Below, in pieces: positions 11,201 to 22,557 of a stretch of 64,000 nt of DNA (position 1 is its first letter; the number at the start of each line of letters is the position of its first letter). Under the pieces are notes generated by a model, which saw nothing but the letters and a program-made list of their open reading frames with translations, was not told the origin of the DNA and ran no database searches. Origin of the DNA: Datnioides undecimradiatus (taxonomy: Eukaryota > Chordata > Actinopteri > Lobotiformes > Datnioididae); NCBI GenBank assembly GCA_008933995.1, contig WARS01000043.1, positions 3,958,001 to 4,022,000 on the forward strand. Direction: 5' to 3'. The translations under genes and the position numbers were made by a program.

Positions 11201-13518
11201 ACTCGTAAATCTGAGTATTTTTCTCCATTCGTTGCCTTTTTGTTCCTGTAAATTACTCGATCCAGACGTGTAAAAGTATTGAAATTAAACCGGAGCAAGA
11301 AGAAGTGAATCCGGCCTTTATCGAGGAGCCAAAAAAGCTTGGTAACCGCTGCCAAAAGCCGCCGCATTTACAGTATGTTAACGCTGGCGCTTACTGGTCG
11401 CCTAATTCCAGTGTAATTTCAGTAATTGCAGCGTAGGTGGCCCGCTGGTGTGGTCATGGCAGCGTGGATTCAAATTATGGGATTGTAATGAGGTTAAACA
11501 CTGCAAGGTGAAATGACAGAACATGCCCGTCAGGTAGGTTTCTCGGGTTTAAAATGCAGCTAAATGTTGTTTCGGGAAATCGTGATTAGGTGAAAGGAGT
11601 CGCTCACGGTGAGCCGCACAGGACCGTCAGCTAACTCTGCAGCCCAGTGAGGACTTTTAAGCCGTATTTAACTAATAACTTTTGGTTTTACGGCACATTT
11701 AGCGTCTGTTTCACTCTCAGCAATCTCATTTCTAGCAGGAGCGTGCTGCTTTTTCAGCAAAAAGGCCGATGCTTAAACGCAAAACTCAGACTAAAGCCAG
11801 AGTGCAATAGCTTTCCGGCAGCGCGCAGCTGATTTTTAGAGCTTTTTCCACTAAAGCGTCACACATCAGTGGTTAAAGCTGCTGTAAAATCAAAATGATG
11901 AGCTGAAAGATGCTAAAATGCTCATCAGAGCTGCAGAGCTGGGTGACACTTCGCTGTGGAGCTGTTTGCAGGTCCTTTCATATGCTTCAACAGTCATTTG
12001 ACCCATGTGTTAATATAAAATGATTGATTAAAGCATCTCTGAGAGTTCATTTAAATGGTTGAACTCAAACACTGAGAAGATTTCTTTATTTCTCAGTCCA
12101 GGTCACCTGCTGCTGGTGGATCCTGCCGACGAGCTGGTCCTGCTTCATCCTGAGCTCCACGTTCAGCTGCTTCTGCAGGTGGAGCCGGGCGGTCGCAGCT
12201 TGCAGATCATTCTGCAGCTTCCTCACCTGGTCCCTGGACACCAGGAACTCCCTGTCGAGCACTGCTACAGCCGCAAAGAGCAGAGCCAAAGTCAGGCCGG
12301 TACCGATAAACCATGGCGCGTTTTCATTCAGATCTGCTGATTAGGGTTTTTTTTCTCTCCTAGGTCTCAGATCAGATTTCTTTATATCTCTAAAAGTCAA
12401 TCACGCCGCTGCAGCGAGGTCTTCTCATATTCTCAGTTGGTTGATTACTACATCATGACATGTGGTTCAGTTATAACCGAATGTGCAGCTGCTTCCCCTG
12501 AAATACGCTCAACAATGAAAAAGAGTCTGTGTTCTGTCAAATATTACTCCTCCCACATTAACCCCGACATCATTAAAGCAGTAAACAAACAAGAGACGCG
12601 CGCGCTCACAGTCCATGATGGAAAGTCCTCGACGACCTTTGACCCAAGTTATATTATCGACTGTGGGCAACGTGCAGAGAAGGTTCGCCGGTACAAACAA
12701 ACCTTAAAAGGGGAGGTTCTGGGTTTGTGAAGCGGGACTGCGTCAAATACATGTGTTCAGATTCACTGAAGTCACAGAGTAACACAGACGAACAGGTTAC
12801 ATGATCAGCTCCAGTGTCCTCTGAGTTAAAATGACTTTTTGTCAAAGCAGTCTGGTGGAGTTGAAGCAACGTAACAGCTCCAGTGAGGTAAACTGGTGAA
12901 AACATTCAGAATATAGTGCAAACTGAGGTTTTTAGGCGCCTGAAACATGTTTTATTCTGACCCAGTCCCACATCAGTGCACTGCTTAGCTTCCTGCACCA
13001 GTGTTCCTGCAGCTTCTCCACACTGGGGGTGTAATGCACGGACTGTAATGTACCACGCTGCAATAAATCCAAACTATGCCTTTGATTTAATGGCATCAAA
13101 CCACATTCAAACATGAATTTAATCATATTTCATATCCAGTGAATAACAGGATGGATTTACAGCTAGTTAGATTACATTACTCTGCTGTTCTGTACTGTGA
13201 AATCTGGGTCAGAGTAGTTTCCTCACTCCAACTGCAACATTACAAATGTGAATATCGGGACATAAACAACACAACAGAAGGCGCTGTCTGACCCAGTTTC
13301 CTTCAGTTTAATGTGAATGTGTAACTTTCCTCTCACAGGTCAAAGCCTTGACCTGCATGACTTACCTTTATCATGAGCCAGGCGGGTGCACTTGGCCGTC
13401 AGATACTGGATCTGACTGTAGTCCTCGTCCCTGTGAGCTTGGAAAAACCTCCTCATGCTCATCAGCGTCCGAACCGACTGTCCGCCCGGTTTAACGCTTC
13501 CCACACCTTCCCATGATC
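5225..13518 (-). CDS. Unidentified coiled-coil protein, seven exons seen (partial)
   Basis: I do not recognise this gene. Minus-strand exons in transcript order are 13518-13366, 12261-12107, 10632-10376, 8664-8577, 6916-6804, 5632-5480 and 5306-5225. All have AG acceptors and GT donors, and the phases agree at every junction. About 330 residues result, rich in E, Q, L, R and K with heptad-like leucines, for example LDREFLVSRDQVRKLQNDL, LVDSLQQRVVLLVEESSRD and KTVELEQLQRTNKSLTGEL. A later part reads QCEWLCQQQRYWMRCVKRF, then ends with SNTLYDELFNQ. A long parallel coiled coil, as in scaffold or centrosome/Golgi proteins, is an inference. Neither the start codon nor the stop codon was found. The most upstream exon changes frame near 13477-13483: KVWEALNRAD reads in one frame and QSVRTLMSMRRFFQ in the next. 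That could be a one-base deletion, an assembly error, or a misplaced exon start. Confidence 0.75.
6082..6116 (+). repeat. Fragment of a TTAGCTTAGC-type dispersed fish repeat
   Basis: A short tandem of GGTTAGCTTAGCTTAGCTTAGC lies in an intron of the coiled-coil gene. Similar words occur in a dispersed repeat common in fish genomes, also present at 16597-17040. Only this core is clear, so assignment is tentative. Confidence 0.45.
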
Positions 13519-14059
13519 CTTAGGGCAGGGCGGGATTGTCCCATGTGGTCAGAGAGGACGCAGTGTGCACATTTCCTGCAGTGCTTCGCTCTCCCTGTCC
13601 GTGCAGCCTGTGGCTCTTAAAGAAGACGCGCCTGCAGAGGGCAAGTTTAAGCATTAATCCAAGCTGCTGTTTTCACAACACGGGGACGAGGCGTGCTGCC
13701 GGGCTGTGCGCTCAGGCCTGGTGTGTGCTCTGTTGCCACCTGGCTCGCTGCTTAAATAAAAGGGACACTCTGACCTGTCTCGTGCATAAATCGAGGGTTT
13801 GATCTGACTTTAAAATGCAAATTCAGTCTCCGGGTTCTGCCCCGAGGCGGCGAGTGCTGCAGGAGGGAGCTGAGTCGGACGTGTTGCGTCTAGCAGGCGG
13901 GCGTCTTCACAGCAGCAGCCTCGGGTCAGTACTTCTACAGTAACATAGGATTGCATCAGAGGTTTCATGAAGAACGTCCTGTGTTTTATATAAGAGACGT
14001 GTTCCTGCCGTGTACCGGCGGTTTGCGTCGGCCAAAACTGCAGAAAGACAGAAACACCT

Positions 14060-14690
14060 CACCAGTGGTCGAATGTAACTAAGCTGCAGCAGTAACTAAG
14101 TACTTGAATACTTAAACTAAGGACACATTTGAGTAATTGTACCTTATTTGATTATTAACTCCTCCTGCCACTTTAAACTTTTACATTTTAGAAGGAAACC
14201 ATTTGCTTTTTACTTAATTCTATGAATGTAAAAGCTTTACTTGCTTTACATTAAAGATTTATGAATGAAAAACACATTAAATAAATAAGTGTGCTATAAA
14301 TTGAGCTCAAACAATTAGCCGACTGACTGAATTTATTCATGTTAATAACATATTTTTGCTTCAGCTTCACAAACGTGACATTTTGCTGCTTTTACTTCCC
14401 ATTATTTTAATAACTTTGTACTAAAACCAACAACTTTGGGCACATTTCTCACTCTTTTCTGAATTTTAATAAACCAAACAACCAACTGATTAGTCTGTAA
14501 CGAGAATAATCCCTAGCTGCAGTCAGTAAAACAGGAAAATGCAGCTTTTACAGTCATTTTACTGCACCCAGTATTTTTAATACTTTAAATACATTTTCAT
14601 AATTTTACATGTACATAATTTCACTCACTGCAGGAATATTTACCTGTAATAGAGTACTTGCACAGAGTACTGTTGCTTTAAGTGCTGTAA
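14060..14690 (+). repeat. Dispersed teleost repeat (GTACTT-rich type)
   Basis: The left end reads GTCGAATGTAACTAAG followed by AGTAACTAAGTACTTGAATA. The right end reads CTGTAATAGAGTACTTGCAC and AGAGTACTGTTGCTTTAAGT. I recognise this as a degraded copy of a very common fish interspersed repeat with TACTTTTACTT motifs throughout. It is AT-rich and non-coding. Exact ends are not certain. Confidence 0.65.
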
Positions 14691-16055
14691 TCCAGATCCA
14701 GACTCAATATGCAAATTAAATATTCAGTCATTAATATAAATCCCGAGGCGTCGGTGCTGATTCGTGCTCTGCAGTGATTTCATTTAAAGGCTCAGTATCC
14801 CAGGATCTCTTTGCCTGACAGTAGAAACACATTACAAGTAATGAAAGTCAGAGATCACACAGAGGGTAGAAGGTGCTGCTGGAGGTGCGAGGTCGTGGCT
14901 CGCCTTCAAATCACACGGCGCCACCGTCGTTCGGCTGTGTGTGCTGCTGCTGGTGCGTTCAGTGTCACGTTTGACGCCAGCAGGGGGAGACAAAGCACAG
15001 CTACATGTATCCTGAATGAGAGCAGCGTAAAGGCAGGAGGCTCGCTCCGTGCGCTGGGCCCCTTTTCCTCCGCTGTACCGTCGGAGTTTGGAAATATATT
15101 ATATTATTCGTATCAGAGTTTGCGTTTCAGTCACGTCAAGTCGCTGACTGAGACGCACAACGAAGCTGGAGGTGAGGATTTATGCTTTTGTCTCATCAGG
15201 GCGACGCACATCTCACGTTTTCACACATCCACGGCCTCAACTGTCCTGATACCCTTCAGCGGCCTGTTGGTCGGGTCTTACAGCTCGTGCTTTAATGTTT
15301 TGAATTACATTTGTTTAGTTCGTTTCCGTTTAAATCAACCTCTTGGTTTTGGATAATTATTCAAATTATCAAATTAGAAGCATCCAAATATCATGATTAT
15401 CATTAAAAAAGTGAAACCACTGGATTTAAAACATCTCAAAACAGGTTCAGATCAGAAACATGTGATCAGTGATAATTAATAATTCTTTATATCGTTTAAA
15501 ATGAACCCGTCGATCGACGCCCAGTAACTGAAACTGTTATAACAGCTTTGTCAGGAATAATCAGAGTAAACAGGGTGAGTTTAATTTACATGGATAATGG
15601 CTCACAACACATTATCATCTGTGAGTTATGCTTATTGACATGAATTAGTCAATTAAATCTGATTACATTATAGTGACTTATAAACCCTTCAGTCAACATT
15701 TAAATCCTGCACACTGAAGTGTTGGTGATACAGCTCAGGAACACCAGGCTGACTTCTCTTCAACACCACAGGTTTATTATTAAAAGTCGTCAGTGTGTGT
15801 GTGTTCACACGCCCTCCGCCGCCTCCTGCTTCACGTGATGAGACGCCCTGGATCTGCTCTCTCTGTCCGGTAATGGGCCGACGCTCCTGAGGGTGATTTC
15901 CTGCGCGCGCGGCCAACTAACCGGGCCACGCAGATGATTTGCGGGTTAGCTTATTTCCGGTGAAGTCTCGTGAAATGACTCGAGTCACGTTCAGCCTTGC
16001 GGGCAAAGCGAATGCATTAGTAGTCATTCAGAGGAGAGGATGTTCAAAAATGGCG

Positions 16056-16061
16056 TTTATT
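16056..16061 (-). terminator. Possible polyadenylation signal for leprotl1
   Basis: TTTATT on the plus strand is AATAAA on the minus strand. It lies about 2.6 kb past the leprotl1 stop codon. A 2.6 kb 3' UTR is long but possible, and nearer weaker signals may be used. Confidence 0.35.
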
Positions 16062-16596
16062 TAAAAAAAGAAAAAAGAAAGAGAACCACCATGCTGACTT
16101 CTGCCTCTTCAACACAAACGCTGATAGAAAACGGCGTCGGACATTTGATGAAATAAATAAATACAACATCCTCCCGCAGCGGTGAGGAACAAAGCGTAAC
16201 ACCTCTCTTTTAAACAGAAACACAAGAGTCTACACAGCAGGTTCTGTTAACATGGAGTCTTCCGGTTTGTCCGACTCACAGACAAACACCCTCAGAGCCC
16301 CTTCGACTAGATGAACAGTAAAATGCACAGGTCATGTCAGTAGTTTGTAACGTTCAGTAACGGAGTAAATACATGTTTTTAAGTGAAACTGAAAAGCTGC
16401 CGTCTCTGTGGTGCTTTTTAATACAATCAGTGCCTCCACCGAGGGTGCGATCTCTGGAAGAGTCACGTAACGCACGAGTAGAGCGTGACGCGTTAAAGTC
16501 AGAGGTCGGGCGGTGTTTTCAGCTGCTGGAGCAGGTCTCCAACGCGCCGACTCGTCCCACAGTGTTTCCATACGTGCTGCAAATCACTGCTGTTCG

Positions 16597-17040
16597 TTAA
16601 AGGAGCGGTTCGACAGTTTGGCAAATAGGGTTGTTCGCTTTCTTCCCAGGAATTAGAGGAAAGGACAGATTCACTCACGTCTCACGCGGCACTTAGCTTA
16701 GCATAAAGAAGCCGGAAGCGTGGCAGCACAAAACATCATCCTCAACACCGAGCACCGCCTCTGAAGTTGAAGAAATGAGCTTTTGTTTGTTTGTTTAACT
16801 TGAACACAAACAAGAAAAATGATTAAATTGTGATTTTTGAGTTGAGCTTTGTGGAAGAATGGTTTCCTAAACAAACAGAGAACCCGAATCTGTCATTTTT
16901 ATATGTAAATAAATACACGTTTCTGTTCACGGCTGGATTAAACCAACGAGTTACGTGTTAAATAACGAGATTTAAAGCTTTAGAGGTGCCCCTGCTTCCA
17001 TTCATTATGCTAAGCTAGGCTAACTGCGGCTTGCTTTATT
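16597..17040. repeat. Inverted pair of dispersed-repeat fragments
   Basis: Plus-strand fragment 16597-16745 opens AAAGGAGCGGTTCGACAGTT and contains TTAGCTTAGCATAAAGAAGC. A second fragment at about 16890-17035 carries the same family on the minus strand, with TTTAAAGCTTTAGAGGTGC and TTATGCTAAGCTAGGCTAAC. The two overlap by about 25-27 bp in inverted orientation (near 16688-16713 and 16999-17026). I recognise the family as a widespread fish repeat whose usual wording includes GGTTAGCTTAGCATAAAGAC. If the leprotl1 3' UTR extends this far, the pair would lie inside it. Confidence 0.6.
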
Positions 17041-18618
17041 AATCAGACTTTAATGAATATTATAAACAGGGTGTCTGGACTGTCATTGGAAATCTGCTGG
17101 ACTGTCAACACATGCAGCGGCAACTGAAAACACTTTGAAATCATGACACGAGGAATCAAACGAAATTAAAAATCACATGTTTGATCTTCCAGAGAGCACG
17201 TGTTCAAACTGAGCCGTCCGCCGACAAAACAAAAACAAAAACAGAACAACAAAATCAACATCTAATAAAAAGGAAATGTTCGACACTTCACTCAACACAC
17301 CGGCGCAGGTGCTGCGCTCCTTGTTTAGCCACAGCTAATGCAGCTAAACAGCCGACGGCAGCGAGGGCTCCACCTGACTGGCTGCAGGCCGCGCTGATCC
17401 CAAAGCTGCCGCCTGATTGCACCAACGGGTGGGCAACGTTTCCTTCACGCAGGCCGGAGAACACAGAAACACGCCGAGACAAATCAGAAAACAAACAAAA
17501 CCGTGCAACCGTGGAGATGCTGGTGTGAGGAAATGCGACGGCGCCAAATCCGGACTCACTGAGCTAACCTCTAACACCGAGCGAGGACGCCGAGTGTTTT
17601 ATTTTGAAGGAGACACATTTAAAAGCTTAAGAGCTGTTAGTGACGGACCGGGCCTCGATTACAAGTAGCCCAGTTCTTAGCTTGGCTGGGTTTCCAACAA
17701 GGCTGATGCCCTCAGGCTAATCCCGCGCTAGCTGGCGGCGACTACAGGCTTCTCATGCTTTCCTGGCCCTAACGAGGCGAGGCTTACCAATACTGAGGGC
17801 GAGGTAAGAGCTATCGTGTGCAAAATAACGGGGTGGGGGAGCAGCCTGCATCCAGTTGGCACCTGGGGAAAATCACCAAGTCAGTTTAATTTGATCTCCG
17901 CGGCGACGGCGAGAGGAAACGAAACGCCCGCTTCCTGCTGCTCCTGAGCAGCGTCTCCTTACGCGTTATTAGCGACTGCAGACGTTAAATCAAAACGGAG
18001 AGAAAGGACGTGCCGCTGCAAAGACAACGGGTTTCAGTCACACACGCGCATGTTGGCAAGGGTTTGAAAGATGAGACGGGCTGGAGGCTGAATTTTCGCC
18101 GTTAGCTGGGACAAACGTATGGAAACAGACACAGTTTCGATCAGCGCAGCCGTGTCACAGCGTTTTCCCATCATGAAACCCGAGCCTGCGCCGACGTTTC
18201 CCGTCGGTTTTCTGCTGATGTTCGCTCAGCTCGGCGCTCGGGCTGGAAATCTACACCCATCGGTGCTCGTGACAGAGAGGACAGCTTATTCCAGAGTGTC
18301 CGCACAATGGAGAGGGGAGCCCCGGCGGGCGCCACCCTGCCACGTTTGGTCAGATTCAACATTCGGCCTGTTTGCCGGCTCGCGGCGCTCCAGGTGAAAG
18401 CGGACACACAAACGGAGCAAACTCACAAACACAGAAGTAACGGAGTTAAAATCCAACTCAGAGTCAGCGTTTTCCACCTCACATGTGTCGGTTCAATATG
18501 ATGCAGGCGGTAAAAAAGAAAAAGAGAAAAATAATAAAGTATTGCACTGGTTTGGTGTGAGTCTATGGATGGGCGGTCATCATATAAATAACAACAACAA
18601 GAACCAAACAGTAATACC

Positions 18619-18638
18619 ATAATAATAATAATAATAAT
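18619..18638. repeat. (AAT)n microsatellite
   Basis: About six tandem AAT units, 50 bases beyond the leprotl1 stop codon and probably in its 3' UTR. Confidence 0.85.
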
Positions 18639-18689
18639 TGTAACGCTAATAAAAACAGTTCAGACTAAGGTCCCCCCCCCTCTGCTGTT

Positions 18690-21600
18690 TTACCACTGCT
18701 GCCAACTGAAGTCGTCGTTGGACCCGAAGACCAGGAAGAAGCCGAGGATGGTCCCGAAGATGACTACGTTACCCGTTAGCACGAGCGCACACGCGCCCCA
18801 GGCGATCTGTAAACCAACGCATTAATAATTCAGGTTAGCAAATGCTGCTGGGTGCTGGCGCAGGCTGCGAGCGCGTAATTGAGGCCGAACCCGAGTGGGC
18901 GTCGACGGCGACAGATCAGCGCGGATTCGCTTCCACGTGCTGCTCCACGGCTGTATATTCAGGGCGCACAGCAGCCAGCAGCTGAGTGCTTATCATGTCC
19001 CGGGCTGCAGCTGCTTCATCTGACAGCTCCTCTGCTCTGCTCTGCAGCCAAATGTCACTTATTTAAATGTTTCACCGGCTGCCTCGCTTGTTTTGTTTCA
19101 GTTTTATTGTCGTAATGTCAAATTAGCACATTACTGCATTTGTTGGGGACTCGTTTCAGCTGCAAAATTGAGCGCGCTGTCTCTGTTCAGAGCTAAAATT
19201 AAGCAGGAATTAAATTTAAAAATTCAGCTTTGATTATGTGAACATGAAAAGAGGCCGTTTAAAAAGTGGGTATGTTCCTCCAGAGCTAGCGCAGACAGTA
19301 AAACCCTTATTTTGAGGCGTACGAGTTGTTGAAGTGTTGAAATTGAGCCGACGACTGATGCTCACAGCGTCTAATGAAAACTGTCAGATTAAGATGTGAG
19401 CTAAAATGTGATGAAGTCGTGTTAAATTAACATTTTTATGATCATTTAGCATTCCATTTCCTGGTTGCTGAGTAACTTTAATGCAAAACTGCACAAAGAA
19501 GCTTCTGCCACTTACTACTTCAGCTCTTGCGAAGACGATGGGCAGGCCGAAGGCTGAAATGACGATGCCCGTCGTGAGGAAGATGGCCAGCTCTTTGCAG
19601 GCGTTACTGGCCGAGTCTGTGTCGTCGACCACCCTCCGCGAGATGCAGTAAGGGATGGGGGAGAGGATGTAGAAGAAGAGGAGGAACAAAGGCCAGTATT
19701 TGCTGCGGAGGGAGAGAAAACACGAGAGGTAAACACCCACGCGCTGATGACGGATGAAGGACGAAAGCCGGCAGCACTGCTGTCCATTATGAGGCAGGAG
19801 CTACAACCTGTTAACTACCCCATAACTAGAGCCTGACCGATACCGAACTCTAAAGTTTTGGCCAGATGATGCACCCAGTGAGGAATTTTAAAACTGAAAA
19901 AGCAGGATAACAGCAAACCTGACTGTAGATAACCTCTATTAAAGCAGCTAGAAACACCAGTACAGCAAAATATAACCAATAAAACCTACACATACATTTA
20001 GAGAAATCGTTAAAAATAAGTTATATTATCTAGAATATACTCTATGTATATTATATTTCTGTAAATGAGCCTGTGTGATGAAAATCAGATATTTCCTCAG
20101 AAACGTATCTGCTGTATTTCTGCGCTGCGATTTCCTGTGACTGTTACTGTCCCGCTGCCAGTTACACATTCACCAGCTCATCTATGATAAGCTAAAACTG
20201 GCTGCTAATATCAGTCAGGCTCTACCAATAATTACCACTAATTGATTTTCTAACGGCCTCCCATGCCGTCACTCTGCAGGACTGAGGCAGTCATTTAACA
20301 CAATGGCGCTGTCTGAGATGGAAACGAGATTGGCTTAGAGGAGACGAATCTTGGGCTGCAGCTTGAGGAATCACGCGAAGCGACTGAAAAAACAAAAATA
20401 AACCTGAACGGAGCTGTTTAGAACTGCATCCAACTACGGTGGAGAGGTGTGGTGCGCTACAGATACACTGCAAAACTGAGCAGCCTCACTTTGGACACAA
20501 TATATTTGATCTGCGTCTCTGAATTGCCTCGCAGTTGACGCGTTTTGTACAATCAGCCATCTGAAGTACAGTATCTGTCACCATGATGTGTAGCATTAAG
20601 GTGGAGACTCGTGGTCCTGCAAGGTGACAGAATGTAGTTTTAAGACCTTCATTAATTCAGCAGATATAGTACCTGCATCGGTAGCCTGGCTCCAGACCTT
20701 TAAATAAACTCTCACACCAGTTCAGCTATGTTTAAAATAGGTTTTGCATTGCGCCCATTGGCAGCTATTGTTTGAGAAACATAGCTAATTACCTATGTGG
20801 CGACATCCATGACAGAACAGACCTTAGCTTTGTTGTTCGCAGAGGTGGTAATGTGTCTAATGTTGCAGGTTTGCATTGAGTAGCTCATTTATGACCCAGG
20901 GTCCCCAAAGCAGGTTAATCCAGCCATGCATTCACAGCTGCGTTTAAGGCTGTAAACCTGTGATGGGATCACCCACTGGTGCTTCTGTCACACACAAACG
21001 CACACAGATCTTAAAGGCTCACGTGGTGCGTGATGGTGGTACTTACTCGTACACAGGGAGGGCACATCCTAGCATGAGGAACATAAGGCCGATGGCCCCT
21101 CCGAAGGACAGGCTGATGAGAGCTGCAAGAGACACACACACAGAGGAGGACATCAGCGTGGACAATGTCACACACTTTGAATCCTGAATGTGCGCGCGCG
21201 TATCCCCGGTCCCTCAGCTATCACATCCAAAGCTGCAGGGCCCCTGGATACGGGAGCTATCATGTGATGAATCAGCTGGTTTCACGTGTTAACAGCCACA
21301 TTAGCTATCTAAGCTGTGCTATTACGAGGCTCGTGTTAAACTCTGATGCGGTCAGGGGAGCTTGCTTGTTAACAGCAATCAATCCAGGCAGCTCACTGGC
21401 AACAAGCATCTCAGTCAGCGACTGTGTAATTACTGAAGTCAGGTGCAGCTAGCATTAGCATTGAAGCGGTAACTACTACGTTGTTATACTAATAAAATGA
21501 AATGACATGAAATGCGGTGTTATAATGCAGCGTTACAGGGCTGCAATGTAGCCACTAGCTTAAGTTAATGTGCATTTAATTGTGCTGACTAAGTAGCGGC

Positions 21601-21818
21601 TTCTTCTAGCCCGGTGTATGCAGGCTATTAGGCTAAAGCTAACGACTATATTGGCCCTGCGGGTAGCTGCCTATTGCCGTTACCGTTAGCTAGAACGTGG
21701 CAAACGCATCCGATCTGCCTTCAAGATATTTTGACTCATTTTCATAAACTGAGTCGTATTTTAGTGATTTTATAAACGCATTCAGAAGTGGACAGTTCTT
21801 ACCTTTAATCCCAGCCAT
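18690..21818 (-). CDS. leprotl1: Leptin receptor overlapping transcript-like 1, LEPROTL1
   Basis: This is a small membrane protein of the LEPROT/Vps55 family, which acts in endosome-to-lysosome or Golgi trafficking and lowers surface levels of some receptors. Coding exons in transcript order are 21818-21803, 21122-21047, 19702-19516 and 18806-18690. Together they are 396 bases, or 131 residues plus stop, the same length as human LEPROTL1. The protein starts [18 protein letters not shown] and ends [12 protein letters not shown]. The central part includes [20 protein letters not shown] and [20 protein letters not shown]. Four hydrophobic segments are visible. Residues favour LEPROTL1 over LEPROT: MAGIK rather than [14 protein letters not shown], and SWQQW rather than SWEQW. 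The fourth exon uses ATCGCC after the acceptor TTTACAG. Promoter shared with srp72 is likely. Confidence 0.96.
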
Positions 21819-22557
21819 TTCTCCTGGACAAAAAGCTCGACACACAGCCCTGACGAATGACAACAGTGCCCCCCCTGCTCGGCTGTCGAGTCGGACCACG
21901 AACCTCCAGCCCTGCCTGCTAAGCTGCCTTCAATTGCTAATGAAAATATCGGAATTGTGGAGGCATCCACACAGAAAATATTACGTAGCTAAGTAAAAGA
22001 ATAGAAACGTTGTCAGAAAATTGTTCCTTTAAATACCAAATGTGAAGTAAAGCGTCTGATAGTTGTATGATATTACTGTTCTATCAGAATTCATTCTTAA
22101 GAGTCTAATACGCGCTTTCATTTTTTTAAACGATCGAAATAAAATGTTCTACACTTCAAATGTAGTGGAGAGGTGTGGGTAGCATATAATGGCTGCTCAG
22201 AATATAAAATGAAAAACTTATATATTTTTGCAGTAAATCAGACAAAAGCTCACAGACCGCTAACTATTGCAGCGCAACCGCTAACGGTACTACGGCTGCC
22301 TGTCGCACGCAGTTTAAAACATGGGCTGTGAAGGCATCACACGCCTGCGTCACTACTAAGTGAAAAATCATAAAGCTAGTGTATATCTCAGAAAGGTCAT
22401 ATTTGTATTAACACTGACACTGATAAACGTTGTAACTAATCATTAACCGCATGTTTGCGTTTGTATTCTTATTTTAAGATAAATAAACAAATTACTTGTT
22501 AACCCGGAAGTGTACAGTTTTTCTGCTTCCGCCGCCCTGTGAGCCCATTCAGCGAAG
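21819..22557. promoter_or_regulatory. Divergent upstream region of leprotl1 and srp72
   Basis: The two start codons are head to head, 739 bp apart. An ETS-type motif CCGGAAGT lies at 22504-22511, about 47 bases before the srp72 ATG. No TATA box is obvious beside either gene, as is usual for housekeeping promoters. The middle is AT-rich rather than a continuous CpG island, so there may be two separate core promoters rather than one bidirectional one. Confidence 0.5.

Larger units (their letters stand above)
13519..18689. other. Intergenic region between coiled-coil gene and leprotl1
   Basis: No coding exon could be recognised. The stretch holds a ~630 bp dispersed repeat (14060-14690), an inverted pair of repeat fragments (16597-17040) and a possible polyadenylation signal for leprotl1 at 16056. 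CpG-rich sequence near 15820-15960 could be a promoter for the minus-strand coiled-coil gene, whose first exon was not found. The part from about 16050 to 18689 may be leprotl1 3' UTR. Confidence 0.5.

Noticed and set aside
15820..15960. GC-rich stretch considered as a first exon of the coiled-coil gene
   Set aside because: No open frame there joins the 13518 exon with a supported donor; it may be promoter DNA but this cannot be shown.
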